Positions 53,596-60,708 of a stretch of DNA of 60,809 bases are shown here, piece by piece. Origin of the DNA: a virus; the IMG/VR virus record IMGVR_UViG_3300001450_000029, positions 4,915-65,723 of that record. One strand, written 5' to 3'. Within the stretch, counting starts at the first letter, position 1. The number at the start of each line of letters is the position of its first letter. The translations under genes and the position numbers were made by a program. Under the pieces are notes generated by a model. The model ran no database searches. It had not been told where the DNA came from and saw nothing but the letters and a program-made list of their open reading frames with translations.

Positions 53596-53866
53596 CAGTT
53601 ATTGAGAATGGGTCATGCGTATAAACCCATCCCATAAACCTAGACCATTGGGCTTGTGAAAGACCCCATATCTCTCTTACAGCAGCAGCAGATACTCTGT
53701 ATCTTCCACTATACCATTGATACCCACCACTAGAAAGTATACACACTAAACCATCATCAAGCATCCTCTCCACTATTTTAGGAAACTCGGTCTTAGGTAT
53801 CGGTCTAGCAATCAACTGATTAAAATGTGGTCGCCACTTTATTCTTTCACCGGCTTCGTTAGTCAT
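53564..53866 (-). CDS. Winged-helix-like protein 4
   Basis: A 100-aa protein with a helix-turn-helix-like N-terminal half (FNQLIARPIPKTEFPKIVER, then LVCILSSGGYQW wing) and a Trp-rich C-terminus. It starts by ATGA overlap with the gene upstream and overlaps the next gene by 32 nt. Assignment to the winged-helix group is weaker than for its neighbours. Confidence 0.5.
   Translation of the reverse strand: MTNEAGERIKWRPHFNQLIARPIPKTEFPKIVERMLDDGLVCILSSGGYQWYSGRYRVSAAAVREIWGLSQAQWSRFMGWVYTHDPFSITDGEEIQTDGG
53617..53628 (-). promoter_or_regulatory. TATA box GGGTTTATACGC
   Basis: Minus-strand box centred 27 bp before ATG 53595, inside the coding end of the upstream gene. Confidence 0.5.
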
Positions 53867-54483
53867 TCTATCACCTCAAAGTCCACTTCCATACTAGGTG
53901 CCTTCAAAGCAGCCAGTCTTAACTCCATTTGATTTAGCAACATCGGTTCGTTTCTTAGAACATCAACCAATATTCCCATCACTCCGTTTATCTGTTGATG
54001 TGCTAATAGCAACTGAGAATCAACACCAATTTCTTTCTTTAGTGTACCTATCAACTTTAGATTAGTATTAGCAGCAGCAACCAACTTCGTTGCTTCTCCT
54101 ATCCATTCCCTAGAGATACCCTCTTCATCCTTCTTCTGCTCCCACTCATCCAACCAAGAGTTGATTCTTGAGAACACATCTTCCGCCATATCTAGTGTAG
54201 TGATACTATCATCACGTAATTTTTCCACCCTCTCTGCCTCTTTAGGGTCGTATTCTATATGGTCATTCATGTGTTCAGTAATTATACCAGTAGTCCAACC
54301 ATTCTTTTCTTCTAGAAACGATGGGGATTGAGTACCGTTAGCAACGACATACTCTATATCTTTCCTTTGAGGATGATTACATAAAGGACATTCAGGGCTA
54401 CTTAGTACCCATTTTAGGGCTGTGATAATCAAAGGGTCATCTTCGTATGCCAGTCGTTGCTCTATCAACCATTTGGATTTCAT
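53863..54483 (-). CDS. Putative terminase small subunit-like DNA-binding protein
   Basis: Residues 30-75 carry a C-x2-C-x-HP-x-R-x2-I pattern (CPLCNHPQRKDIEYVVANG) followed by a helix-turn-helix and a His near 'TEHMNDHI', a module seen in small-terminase-like proteins of many tailed viruses. The long helical C-terminal part (95-190) would support ring formation. It is far from terL (2526-4022), separated by the whole structural region, so the assignment is tentative. Confidence 0.5.
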   Translation of the reverse strand: MKSKWLIEQRLAYEDDPLIITALKWVLSSPECPLCNHPQRKDIEYVVANGTQSPSFLEEKNGWTTGIITEHMNDHIEYDPKEAERVEKLRDDSITTLDMAEDVFSRINSWLDEWEQKKDEEGISREWIGEATKLVAAANTNLKLIGTLKKEIGVDSQLLLAHQQINGVMGILVDVLRNEPMLLNQMELRLAALKAPSMEVDFEVIE

Positions 54484-54809
54484 TCTTCTTCCTCCATACA
54501 GACATCACATACACGTGTGAATAGATTACTGGTATATTCATCACAACCTTCGTTGCTACAAATGATTTTTATTATTCCACTCACTCTATCAACATCCCAC
54601 AATGATACTCCATCTCTTGTTTTCTTCACTATTACGAATCTTTTGTCTATTCTAAGTATCATGGCTAACTCCATGACACTAGGGATATTGCGGTACTTCT
54701 TACCATAACTACTCCTTACGTTGTCTATTAACTCTATCGCAGTAGTAGCACCCTTCTCATTCAGGTATTTTTCGCAGGAATTAACGAAGTTTACTCTCTT
54801 CTTTTTCAA
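54480..54809 (-). CDS. Winged-helix protein 5 with C-terminal cysteines
   Basis: 109 aa with basic N-terminus, helices (GATTAIELIDNVRSSYG; VMELAMILRIDKRF) and a wing with VKKTRDGVSLWDVD, followed by C-x4-C and C-x2-C residues that may bind zinc. Four-base ATGA overlaps join it to both neighbours. Confidence 0.6.
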   Translation of the reverse strand: MKKKRVNFVNSCEKYLNEKGATTAIELIDNVRSSYGKKYRNIPSVMELAMILRIDKRFVIVKKTRDGVSLWDVDRVSGIIKIICSNEGCDEYTSNLFTRVCDVCMEEEE

Positions 54810-56140
54810 TTACCGTTCCCCCAACTAGCATAATGCTCATCAGGTTCCGGTTGCTTTTCTCCTATCCTACAAGAGACACCTCTTCTGCCTCTCTTACCCA
54901 CTACTTTCGGTGTATGTTCTTCATACCACATCTCCCCTACTAAGTTTTCTTCCACCCAACGCTTTGCACTTTGGTAATCACCGTTGGTAATTATTCTAGC
55001 AATCTCTTTCAACAAGGTTGATTTCGGTATATCCTGATTCCAATACATTGATTTGATTAAAGCAACATCAGCATCCATAACTGTTCTTCTCATGGTCAAT
55101 GATTGACTCAATATTAACCCTAATCTTTCATCAATATCAACAAGCAACGGCTTACCACCTTCGTAATTAGGTTGCATCATAGCATAACCTATCGCTAACC
55201 TCCTGAATAAGTCTGCTTCAAACGACCTTACAGTATCACGCAACACCCACTCTTCAAAAGCCGGTGCAAATGAAACACTAGTAGGTGGATTCAAAATGGA
55301 TTCTTCCATTCTCTTAAAGAACCAACCTCTCATGTGCATAGCCTCTGTTGCTAAGTCTGCTCTCTCTTTTGGAGACATTCTAGCCTGTTTGTTCTGTGCT
55401 ATCTTATATTCTAATTCTATTTTAGGAGTCATTTCTATTTCTATAATGAAGAATCTTCTATCAAGACCCGACTCTAACTCAAACCTAGCCGGTTGCGTAC
55501 CCGCCCAACAAGTATAACGTGTGTTGTATCTAACCCAACCATGTCTCATACCTTTGTTGACACGACCACTATCTAGACTGGTTAGCAACTGGTTCTTCAT
55601 ATCCATACTATGGTCTTTCTTAGTAGCGTCAGTAAGAGATGAAAACTCTTCAAATCCTAAGAAGCCACCACATAACTCTCTAGCAACAGGGCGACCTGCG
55701 ACATAACCTTCTTCGTTTACACTACCAAACAACCCTGCTTCTGTGATAGAGTTAGCACCAATCATAGTCCTAAACCCAATACCGTTGAAGCCTTCGGGAT
55801 TCCATATCAATCCTGTACCTTCCGCTAAAAACAAATCAATCAACACGTTCTTCCCTGAACCTTTCTTTCCACGCATGAGTATGTGAACCCTAGTGTCAGC
55901 CAACCTAGACATCGGAGTATAGATGGGGCCGTTGTCATGTCGCAACGGACAATTGGGGATTGAGAAATAACCATCAACTGGATTCTCAACTGTGAAATCG
56001 CAACGGGAACATTTGTTGATAGCATTGAATAAATGAGCCCCAATACTACAAATAAATATAGGTAGTTTATCTTCAACCGATACATAATGGTTAGCATCAC
56101 AAAATGCCTGTAAGTCATCGAATATATCTTTATCACTCAA
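54806..56140 (-). CDS. MCM-like AAA+ ATPase, putative replicative helicase
   Basis: The 444-aa protein has an N-terminal Cys set (C31, C44-x2-C47, C64) that may be a zinc site, Walker A GKKGSGKNV (91-99), Walker B GGFLGFEEF (158-166), sensor-1 CWAGTQP (211-217), an Arg finger in GLDRR (226-229) and a C-terminal winged-helix-like end (about 355-415). This is the order of MCM family helicases but shorter than cellular MCM (about 650 aa). With primase and polymerase present it is the best candidate for the replicative helicase. Confidence 0.78.
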   Translation of the reverse strand: MSDKDIFDDLQAFCDANHYVSVEDKLPIFICSIGAHLFNAINKCSRCDFTVENPVDGYFSIPNCPLRHDNGPIYTPMSRLADTRVHILMRGKKGSGKNVLIDLFLAEGTGLIWNPEGFNGIGFRTMIGANSITEAGLFGSVNEEGYVAGRPVARELCGGFLGFEEFSSLTDATKKDHSMDMKNQLLTSLDSGRVNKGMRHGWVRYNTRYTCWAGTQPARFELESGLDRRFFIIEIEMTPKIELEYKIAQNKQARMSPKERADLATEAMHMRGWFFKRMEESILNPPTSVSFAPAFEEWVLRDTVRSFEADLFRRLAIGYAMMQPNYEGGKPLLVDIDERLGLILSQSLTMRRTVMDADVALIKSMYWNQDIPKSTLLKEIARIITNGDYQSAKRWVEENLVGEMWYEEHTPKVVGKRGRRGVSCRIGEKQPEPDEHYASWGNGN

Positions 56141-56874
56141 GAGAACATACCCCCACTACTAACATCACCTTTACTCAGCATACTGGTTATCATACCTACC
56201 TCGGATTCATGTTCGTCGTATAACTCTTGTGCCTCTTTTATGTTTACAGGTAAGGATAAGATTTGGAATAGACCAACACCATCTGCAAACATTTGTTGTG
56301 TCATAATATTATCTAGTGCTGCCTTGAATAAAACTATCGTTGTTGGTATGTCTCTTATACTAGACAACCAACCTGTCATGTAAGCAAACAACGGCAAGAC
56401 TTCTTTACTCTCTCTTTCTATATCAGTCCATTCAGGGTAAGTCATAGTATAGTAGGTACAATCCTTTTTCTCATCGTAATTCGGTTGGCTAGTGTAAATA
56501 GTGGATGTAAGTATTGTTAAAGAGTCAACATTAGTTTTATCTAAGATAGATTCTATCGCTTCTCTAACAACGGGATAACCAAACAACCAATGATTCCCAC
56601 TAACTATTGGATGGAAGCCTCTAAAATTAACAACCAATTTATCTCCGTATTGAATTATCTTGGTTCCTACGATTGAATCGGATTCAAAGAATGGCTGTAC
56701 TCTATCCAATTTTGAAAATACTGTTGCTAGTACCTTACCTTCTTCCTCTAGTGATTCGGTAAGTATGTTTGGAATAGGGCATGGTTCCTGCGAACATAAT
56801 ACTATTACGTTGCTAATACTACCCTCTATTTCTGATTCCCAATAAATATCAACATCGTTTGCGGTTTCTCTCAT
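56137..56874 (-). CDS. Unrecognised 245-aa protein coupled to the helicase gene
   Basis: ATGA overlaps join it to the helicase gene downstream and the winged-helix gene upstream. The N-terminal part has alternating strand and helix (SNVIVLCSQEPCPIPNIL; VVREAIESILDKTNVDSLTIL), slightly reminiscent of PAC2-type proteasome-assembly-chaperone folds, but I cannot confirm this. The C-terminal third is helical and acidic. A helicase loader or accessory protein is suggested only by the coupling. Confidence 0.5.
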   Translation of the reverse strand: MRETANDVDIYWESEIEGSISNVIVLCSQEPCPIPNILTESLEEEGKVLATVFSKLDRVQPFFESDSIVGTKIIQYGDKLVVNFRGFHPIVSGNHWLFGYPVVREAIESILDKTNVDSLTILTSTIYTSQPNYDEKKDCTYYTMTYPEWTDIERESKEVLPLFAYMTGWLSSIRDIPTTIVLFKAALDNIMTQQMFADGVGLFQILSLPVNIKEAQELYDEHESEVGMITSMLSKGDVSSGGMFS

Positions 56875-57215
56875 TCTTGTATCCTCTCCTCAATTAGTAA
56901 TCTAAGGAATAGTGGATATTTTTTGGGGTTTGTTCTAGACTTAATCGCTCTCTCTATTATGACTTCGATAGGTCTTGCTTCCCAGTAGTTGTATCCCCCT
57001 TGTGTAAATACGTTCTCAAACAACAGACTAGCGGCCATCACTCCTCCTAGTCTTCTAGCGGTAGTACCATGATTCTGTCCCTTCGTGTGTGAAGGGTTCT
57101 TATGTTTGTATGTATTGTAGTATTCCGTTAGTTGTAATGTGTTCATTGGTTCGTCTTGTTCGACTAGATAGTGATATATCGTAGCCTGTACTCGTTTCGT
57201 TTGTCCTCTTGCCAT
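56871..57215 (-). CDS. Winged-helix protein 6
   Basis: A 114-aa basic product with helices (VQATIYHYLVEQDEPMNTLQL, turn, HGTTARRLGGVMAASLLF) and a wing (FTQGGYNYWEAR). It heads a chain of ATGA-coupled genes that includes the MCM-like helicase and the small-terminase-like gene, so it may be the regulator of this operon or an origin-binding protein. GGTTTATATGG at 57255-57245 lies about 35 bp before the ATG. Confidence 0.6.
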   Translation of the reverse strand: MARGQTKRVQATIYHYLVEQDEPMNTLQLTEYYNTYKHKNPSHTKGQNHGTTARRLGGVMAASLLFENVFTQGGYNYWEARPIEVIIERAIKSRTNPKKYPLFLRLLIEERIQE

Positions 57216-57244
57216 ACTGTCTCATACCTACGGTATCTTCCTCT

Positions 57245-57255
57245 CCATATAAACC
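57245..57255 (-). promoter_or_regulatory. TATA box GGTTTATATGG for helicase operon
   Basis: Minus-strand box about 35 bp before ATG 57215, giving a short leader of roughly 10 nt. Confidence 0.55.
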
Positions 57256-57306
57256 GAACTATTCTTTTCATTCTTTTTGATTCATTTCTAACTAATTACT
57301 TCCTTT

Positions 57307-57424
57307 CAGTACAACCTTTTTTTTATTCTTTCAATACTTCAAGGGGTATATTGAGTATTGCATTGGTATATATTTACCTTAACACCTTATAGGGAATAGA
57401 AAGAATTAGAAAACCGTTGTACTA
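57307..57424. repeat. 118-bp palindromic element, copy B
   Basis: Outer 25-bp arms (57307-57331 and 57400-57424) match at 20 of 25 positions as inverted repeats, with an inner CAATACT/AGTATTG hairpin at 57332-57360. The whole interval aligns with 5559-5675 in the same orientation and nearly the same length. It lies downstream of the 57425 gene and upstream of the helicase-operon promoter. Confidence 0.7.
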
Positions 57425-58156
57425 CTAAGCATTAATTTGTTTTTTATTTTCTTCATTTAACAAAAAGAATAACTCATTCTCTAACAAATCCACTTCTTCA
57501 TCGAACATATTATGGCGTATCACTAGTGTCTTTCCTACTGCTTCTATTGCCGATACTTTGTTCTTCGCCTCTATCGCATATTCTTGTGCTTCATCTATAT
57601 TATCGAACACTCTTCCTAACAACGGCCTTACACCCATCCCCATACAATAACAGTAGTAATTACGTTGTTTATCATTTGTTTCCAGCAAAGCAACGTAGTA
57701 ATTTTCCCCATCCAGCAAAGTCAATTCTGCTTTACCAGCATACTTCTTACTGTTTATTGGGATGTTAGCAACAGGCTTTTTCACAACTCTTGCCAATCCA
57801 TTTTCATCTATCTCAAATCCTACAAACGGTATTTTACTTTCTATAATGAACCAAGCAACCTCTTCTAGAAACGACATTGTTTCTTCGTCATAGAAATCAT
57901 AACCTTTCATTACTGAGTTTATTGGTATTCTCGGTAGTTTAGGTTGAATTGCGTCTAAGAAATCCCAAACAGCACTATATCCTACTAATTTTAGCAACGT
58001 ATCTCCCGTCTTTAAAATTAAATAAGGTGAAAATCTTCTTCTTTTTCTGTATTCTTTTGCATTGGATATTTTTCTCCAAGCCTTGAAATCAACTACTTCA
58101 ATCAATTCAGGCGTTGTCAGAATGTAGTTGCCACTAAAGAGCAACGGATGTCTCAT
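57425..58156 (-). CDS. Unrecognised 243-aa protein
   Basis: This protein has a basic N-terminal part (AKEYRKRRRFSPYLIL), a central mixed part and an acidic C-terminal helix with many Glu/Leu. No catalytic motif is evident. Its upstream region contains a structured RNA candidate, so it might be controlled by that leader; a weak TATA (GAAGTATTA at 58184-58176) is also present. Confidence 0.55.
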   Translation of the reverse strand: MRHPLLFSGNYILTTPELIEVVDFKAWRKISNAKEYRKRRRFSPYLILKTGDTLLKLVGYSAVWDFLDAIQPKLPRIPINSVMKGYDFYDEETMSFLEEVAWFIIESKIPFVGFEIDENGLARVVKKPVANIPINSKKYAGKAELTLLDGENYYVALLETNDKQRNYYCYCMGMGVRPLLGRVFDNIDEAQEYAIEAKNKVSAIEAVGKTLVIRHNMFDEEVDLLENELFFLLNEENKKQINA

Positions 58157-58196
58157 ATACAGACCTAATGATTGCTAATACTTCAATGGTTTGTTG

Positions 58197-58278
58197 TGGA
58201 GGTCGGGGGAGGAATAACAAAATGACTTGAGATAAGGGACAATAGAAAAAACCCTTGTTGTTTAAAACCCGACCTCCA
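58197..58278 (-). ncRNA. Candidate structured RNA or structured 5' leader
   Basis: TGGAGGTCGGG (58278-58268) and its exact reverse complement (58207-58197) close an 82-nt segment. Inner pairs AACAA/TTGTT and AAGGG/CCCTT can nest inside. A GGTTTATATGG box (58310-58300) is centred 27 bp upstream of 58278, so transcription is predicted to begin at the first base of the stem. It may be a free small RNA or the leader of the 57425-58156 gene. It is not a tRNA: there is no T-loop motif or anticodon arm. Confidence 0.5.
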
Positions 58279-58299
58279 TTTATAGTGTGTAATGGTTCT

Positions 58300-58310
58300 C
58301 CATATAAACC
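58300..58310 (-). promoter_or_regulatory. TATA box GGTTTATATGG before the structured RNA
   Basis: Same text as the box at 57255. Its centre is 27 bp from 58278. No protein start lies at the expected distance, which points to an RNA product or long leader. Confidence 0.55.
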
Positions 58311-58618
58311 TAGTTGCTATCTAAATAGTCTATTAGAAATAAACCGCCAGTTTTGACCGTCTTTTCTTTACCAACCGTTGGTGTGTACTTGATTGGTATT
58401 GGTATTGGTACTGCGAAACCTGCGAGTACACATTTAGGACAGGCTTTGATTTTTAGTGCGGCTTCGTTGCTAAGGTACTGCTGCGGCCATGAGCCCTCTT
58501 CTAGCATATCACATTGTTTAACTCGTATAGTACGGGCATAGTCTCCCTTACCAACGGTCCTAGTAGTCCAACTATGATACATTGGTGTGCCATACACAAC
58601 ATCGTAATTTTCATTCAT
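58310..58618 (-). CDS. Unrecognised 102-aa protein with C-x2-C
   Basis: The start is set at ATG 58618, overlapping the upstream stop; the frame extends to 58645. It has a Tyr/Trp-rich N-terminal half, a CPKC pair near the middle and a Pro/Ile-rich segment (VPIPIPIKYTP). Function is unknown. Confidence 0.55.
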   Translation of the reverse strand: MNENYDVVYGTPMYHSWTTRTVGKGDYARTIRVKQCDMLEEGSWPQQYLSNEAALKIKACPKCVLAGFAVPIPIPIKYTPTVGKEKTVKTGGLFLIDYLDSN

Positions 58619-58793
58619 TACAATGCGCCTCAAATGTTTCTTCATTTAGTTGTATACTTTCCCCGTTATAACATAGGCTAACAACGTCTGATATAACGGT
58701 GTCATCTTTCCAACGGAAAGCAACGGATACCTCGTAATCAGGGGTTTGTAAAGCAATATCGTTTAACAATGCGGCCAATTCGTGTACTTTCAT
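58611..58793 (-). CDS. Small 60-aa acidic phage-type protein
   Basis: Start ATG 58793 overlaps the upstream TAA (TAATG). The MKVHELAALLNDIALQTPDYEV start resembles a widespread small phage protein family (MKV-x-ELI-x-LL...PDAEV) of unknown function. Confidence 0.6.
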   Translation of the reverse strand: MKVHELAALLNDIALQTPDYEVSVAFRWKDDTVISDVVSLCYNGESIQLNEETFEAHCNE

Positions 58794-59365
58794 TAGCAAC
58801 CACCCCACCATTCAGGAGCATCACGGCTCTTGTTCCATTCAGCGAATGTCTTAGTGTGGTAGTAATCACGGTATGCTGCAACTGCTAAGTTTCCTGTGGC
58901 ATGAGTGATTTTATTACCGCCCTCATCTGTAATGACATCGAACGGATGACTTGCTACATGGATGTAGTCGGGTCTATGCTCATCGGGCATACACAGAGCG
59001 TAAGGTGTAAGGTTGCCTTCGGGTATAATTTCTTGCATAGTGAATAGATGTTCTATACCTGTTTCGCAGAAGTGAATCTTACCGAATCTCTTAGTGTACT
59101 CATCACATAACATGGCTGCATGACAACAAGCCCAAATGAAGTTATTGCGAGATTCACCCACCCAACGGGTCGCAGGGTGATTGTGGTATCCCCCACGTAG
59201 CGGCTTACCGGCCTTTGTAAGCGGCATCATGTCGGGTGTAGCACCGTGTCGTATGACCGCAGAGCCAAGTTGTTGTAATAATTCCACGACCATTTTAGGT
59301 ACGTGTTTGTCGCAGTACATTTTAGCAGCATATATTGGGTTTTCGTCTAGTATGAATATATTCAT
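58793..59365 (-). CDS. Conserved viral protein of the 'MNIFILDENP...CDKHVPKM' family
   Basis: The start motif (D-x-NP-x3-A...CDKHVPKMVVE), the NHPATRWVGES segment, ...CDEYTKRFGK... and a C-terminal AAYRDYYH..K.FAEW..S.....W match a protein family I know from many cyanophages and other marine viruses. His, Cys and Asp residues are conserved, suggesting an enzyme, but its activity is not known to me. Confidence 0.7.
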   Translation of the reverse strand: MNIFILDENPIYAAKMYCDKHVPKMVVELLQQLGSAVIRHGATPDMMPLTKAGKPLRGGYHNHPATRWVGESRNNFIWACCHAAMLCDEYTKRFGKIHFCETGIEHLFTMQEIIPEGNLTPYALCMPDEHRPDYIHVASHPFDVITDEGGNKITHATGNLAVAAYRDYYHTKTFAEWNKSRDAPEWWGGC

Positions 59366-59589
59366 TGTTTCACCTCGTAATCAGGATGTTCGGTTGGTAG
59401 TTTGTGTTTTCTCCTATCGCACATATTCTGTATCAATTTAACCGAGGATGTTGCCCCCTTTTTGAATCTTTCTTCTGCAAAGGTATCCCCAACAGGACAC
59501 ATTGAATGTTTCAATTCATCCAACTCTATGTTGTGTAGCAACCATGTCAATATCTCATACTCAACGTGAGTGATTGTTTTGGCTCTCAT
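59362..59589 (-). CDS. Unrecognised 75-aa protein
   Basis: Helical product (EYEILTWLLHNIELDELKH) with two Cys and a basic C-terminal half (CDRRKHKLPTEHPDYEVKQ). ATGA overlaps link it to both neighbours. Confidence 0.55.
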   Translation of the reverse strand: MRAKTITHVEYEILTWLLHNIELDELKHSMCPVGDTFAEERFKKGATSSVKLIQNMCDRRKHKLPTEHPDYEVKQ

Positions 59590-59975
59590 TCTAGCAACCC
59601 CTTGACGTTTTTGATATTGAATAGTTTAGGATTTGGTCGCATACTGTATCCGTTGTTGAATATGTATGTATCTCGACCTGTTAGGTGTGCAAATACCAAC
59701 GATGCACAGGTTAGTCTAGGGTCTGCTAATACACTAGCAACTCTTTTCGGGTCGCTTTTCCTAAACGCATATGTGTTTAGTATAATCCACATACCCATAT
59801 CGTCTAGCAACTCATAAGCATCCTTGTAGTAATCTTCGGGCATATCTTTCTCCAAGAGTATGTTGCCTAGTGTTCTGACATCAGAGACAGGTAATTTACT
59901 CTCGCCTTTGTATATCAATAGGTCGCCATCACCTGCGTTGCTAGGTACTATTGTGTACTTCTCGTACTTACTCAT
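59586..59975 (-). CDS. Unrecognised 129-aa protein
   Basis: Start ATG 59975 overlaps the upstream stop by 8 nt; the frame extends to 59987. It has a beta-prone N-terminus, an acidic central helix (DMPEDYYKDAYELLDDMG) and a mixed C-terminus. No family is recognised. Confidence 0.55.
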   Translation of the reverse strand: MSKYEKYTIVPSNAGDGDLLIYKGESKLPVSDVRTLGNILLEKDMPEDYYKDAYELLDDMGMWIILNTYAFRKSDPKRVASVLADPRLTCASLVFAHLTGRDTYIFNNGYSMRPNPKLFNIKNVKGLLE

Positions 59976-60276
59976 GTCCCTCATCACCCATAACGTCTAA
60001 CCACTCTGCTCTTGCTTCATCGGTTGCCATCTCTCTTAGGTCTGATAACGACTCTTGTGCGTATTGCACGTTTATATCTGTATCCTCAAGTGTGGGGTTG
60101 CCTACTTGTCTCACCCACATAGTCTGTGTTGTTAATGTATCTAGGAAAATATCACTAATGCCATTTATACTGTATCCTAATGTAGCAACCCAATCACTAA
60201 CAGCCTCATTAAATATATTTTGGATTAATTCGTCTTTACTATCATCGTCATCGAATGATGCTCTTTCACCACTCAT
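59968..60276 (-). CDS. Unrecognised 102-aa acidic protein
   Basis: Acidic and helical, with a DDDD run near the start and many Asp/Glu throughout. The start overlaps the stop of the 48-aa gene (ATGA). Function is unknown. Confidence 0.55.
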   Translation of the reverse strand: MSGERASFDDDDSKDELIQNIFNEAVSDWVATLGYSINGISDIFLDTLTTQTMWVRQVGNPTLEDTDINVQYAQESLSDLREMATDEARAEWLDVMGDEGHE

Positions 60277-60419
60277 TCTAAAGCCTCCAAATCTTTAAGC
60301 AACCGTATTGCTCTGTTCTGTAATTTTTTACTCACCTTAGCATCTTGAAGTCTTTGAATAACTTCTCCTAATCTAATAGTTGCTTGGAGTATCTGCCAGT
60401 CTTGGTCTATATTACTCAC
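60273..60419 (-). CDS. 48-aa helical protein, GTG start
   Basis: A short frame between two genes. GTG at 60419 overlaps the upstream stop region and TGA overlaps the next ATG (ATGA). The peptide is one long helix with charged heptad-like spacing (IRLGEVIQRLQDAK...LLKDLEALE). Coupling on both sides supports translation. Confidence 0.55.
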   Translation of the reverse strand: MSNIDQDWQILQATIRLGEVIQRLQDAKVSKKLQNRAIRLLKDLEALE

Positions 60420-60708
60420 TTAACTCACCTCCGTATCTATCTCCATTCGCTTCCACTACTGTGATAGGTATGTTGAGAGCCGCTAGTGAGTCTAAGCCAC
60501 CCATGAGAGTAAATATAGTACCTGTTGCCATGTGTATGTCTATCTCTAGGTGGTCCACTAAACCTGTACCATGAACGGACTCATGTGTTTTATCACGTAC
60601 CGTTATTGCACTTATGTCTCCAACCCGTAGGTATGTTGTTCCGCTTGTCGTTTCTAGACCTCCTAAAAGGTCGCCTCTTTCTATTTCCACTATTCTTTTT
60701 TTGTTCAT
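60412..60708 (-). CDS. Unrecognised 98-aa beta-rich protein
   Basis: Regularly alternating strand pattern (GTTYLRVGDISAITVRDK; HLEIDIHMATGTIFTLMG). It may be a small beta-sheet protein. The ATG overlaps the stop of the gene leaving the window (ATGA). Confidence 0.55.
   Translation of the reverse strand: MNKKRIVEIERGDLLGGLETTSGTTYLRVGDISAITVRDKTHESVHGTGLVDHLEIDIHMATGTIFTLMGGLDSLAALNIPITVVEANGDRYGGELSE

Noticed and set aside
5559-57424. The two palindromic elements as ends of a transposon
   Set aside because: Each copy is itself palindromic and intergenic, and no transposase or target duplication was found.
58197-58278. tRNA gene
   Set aside because: The stem is 11 bp, and no T-loop, D-loop or anticodon arm can be drawn.
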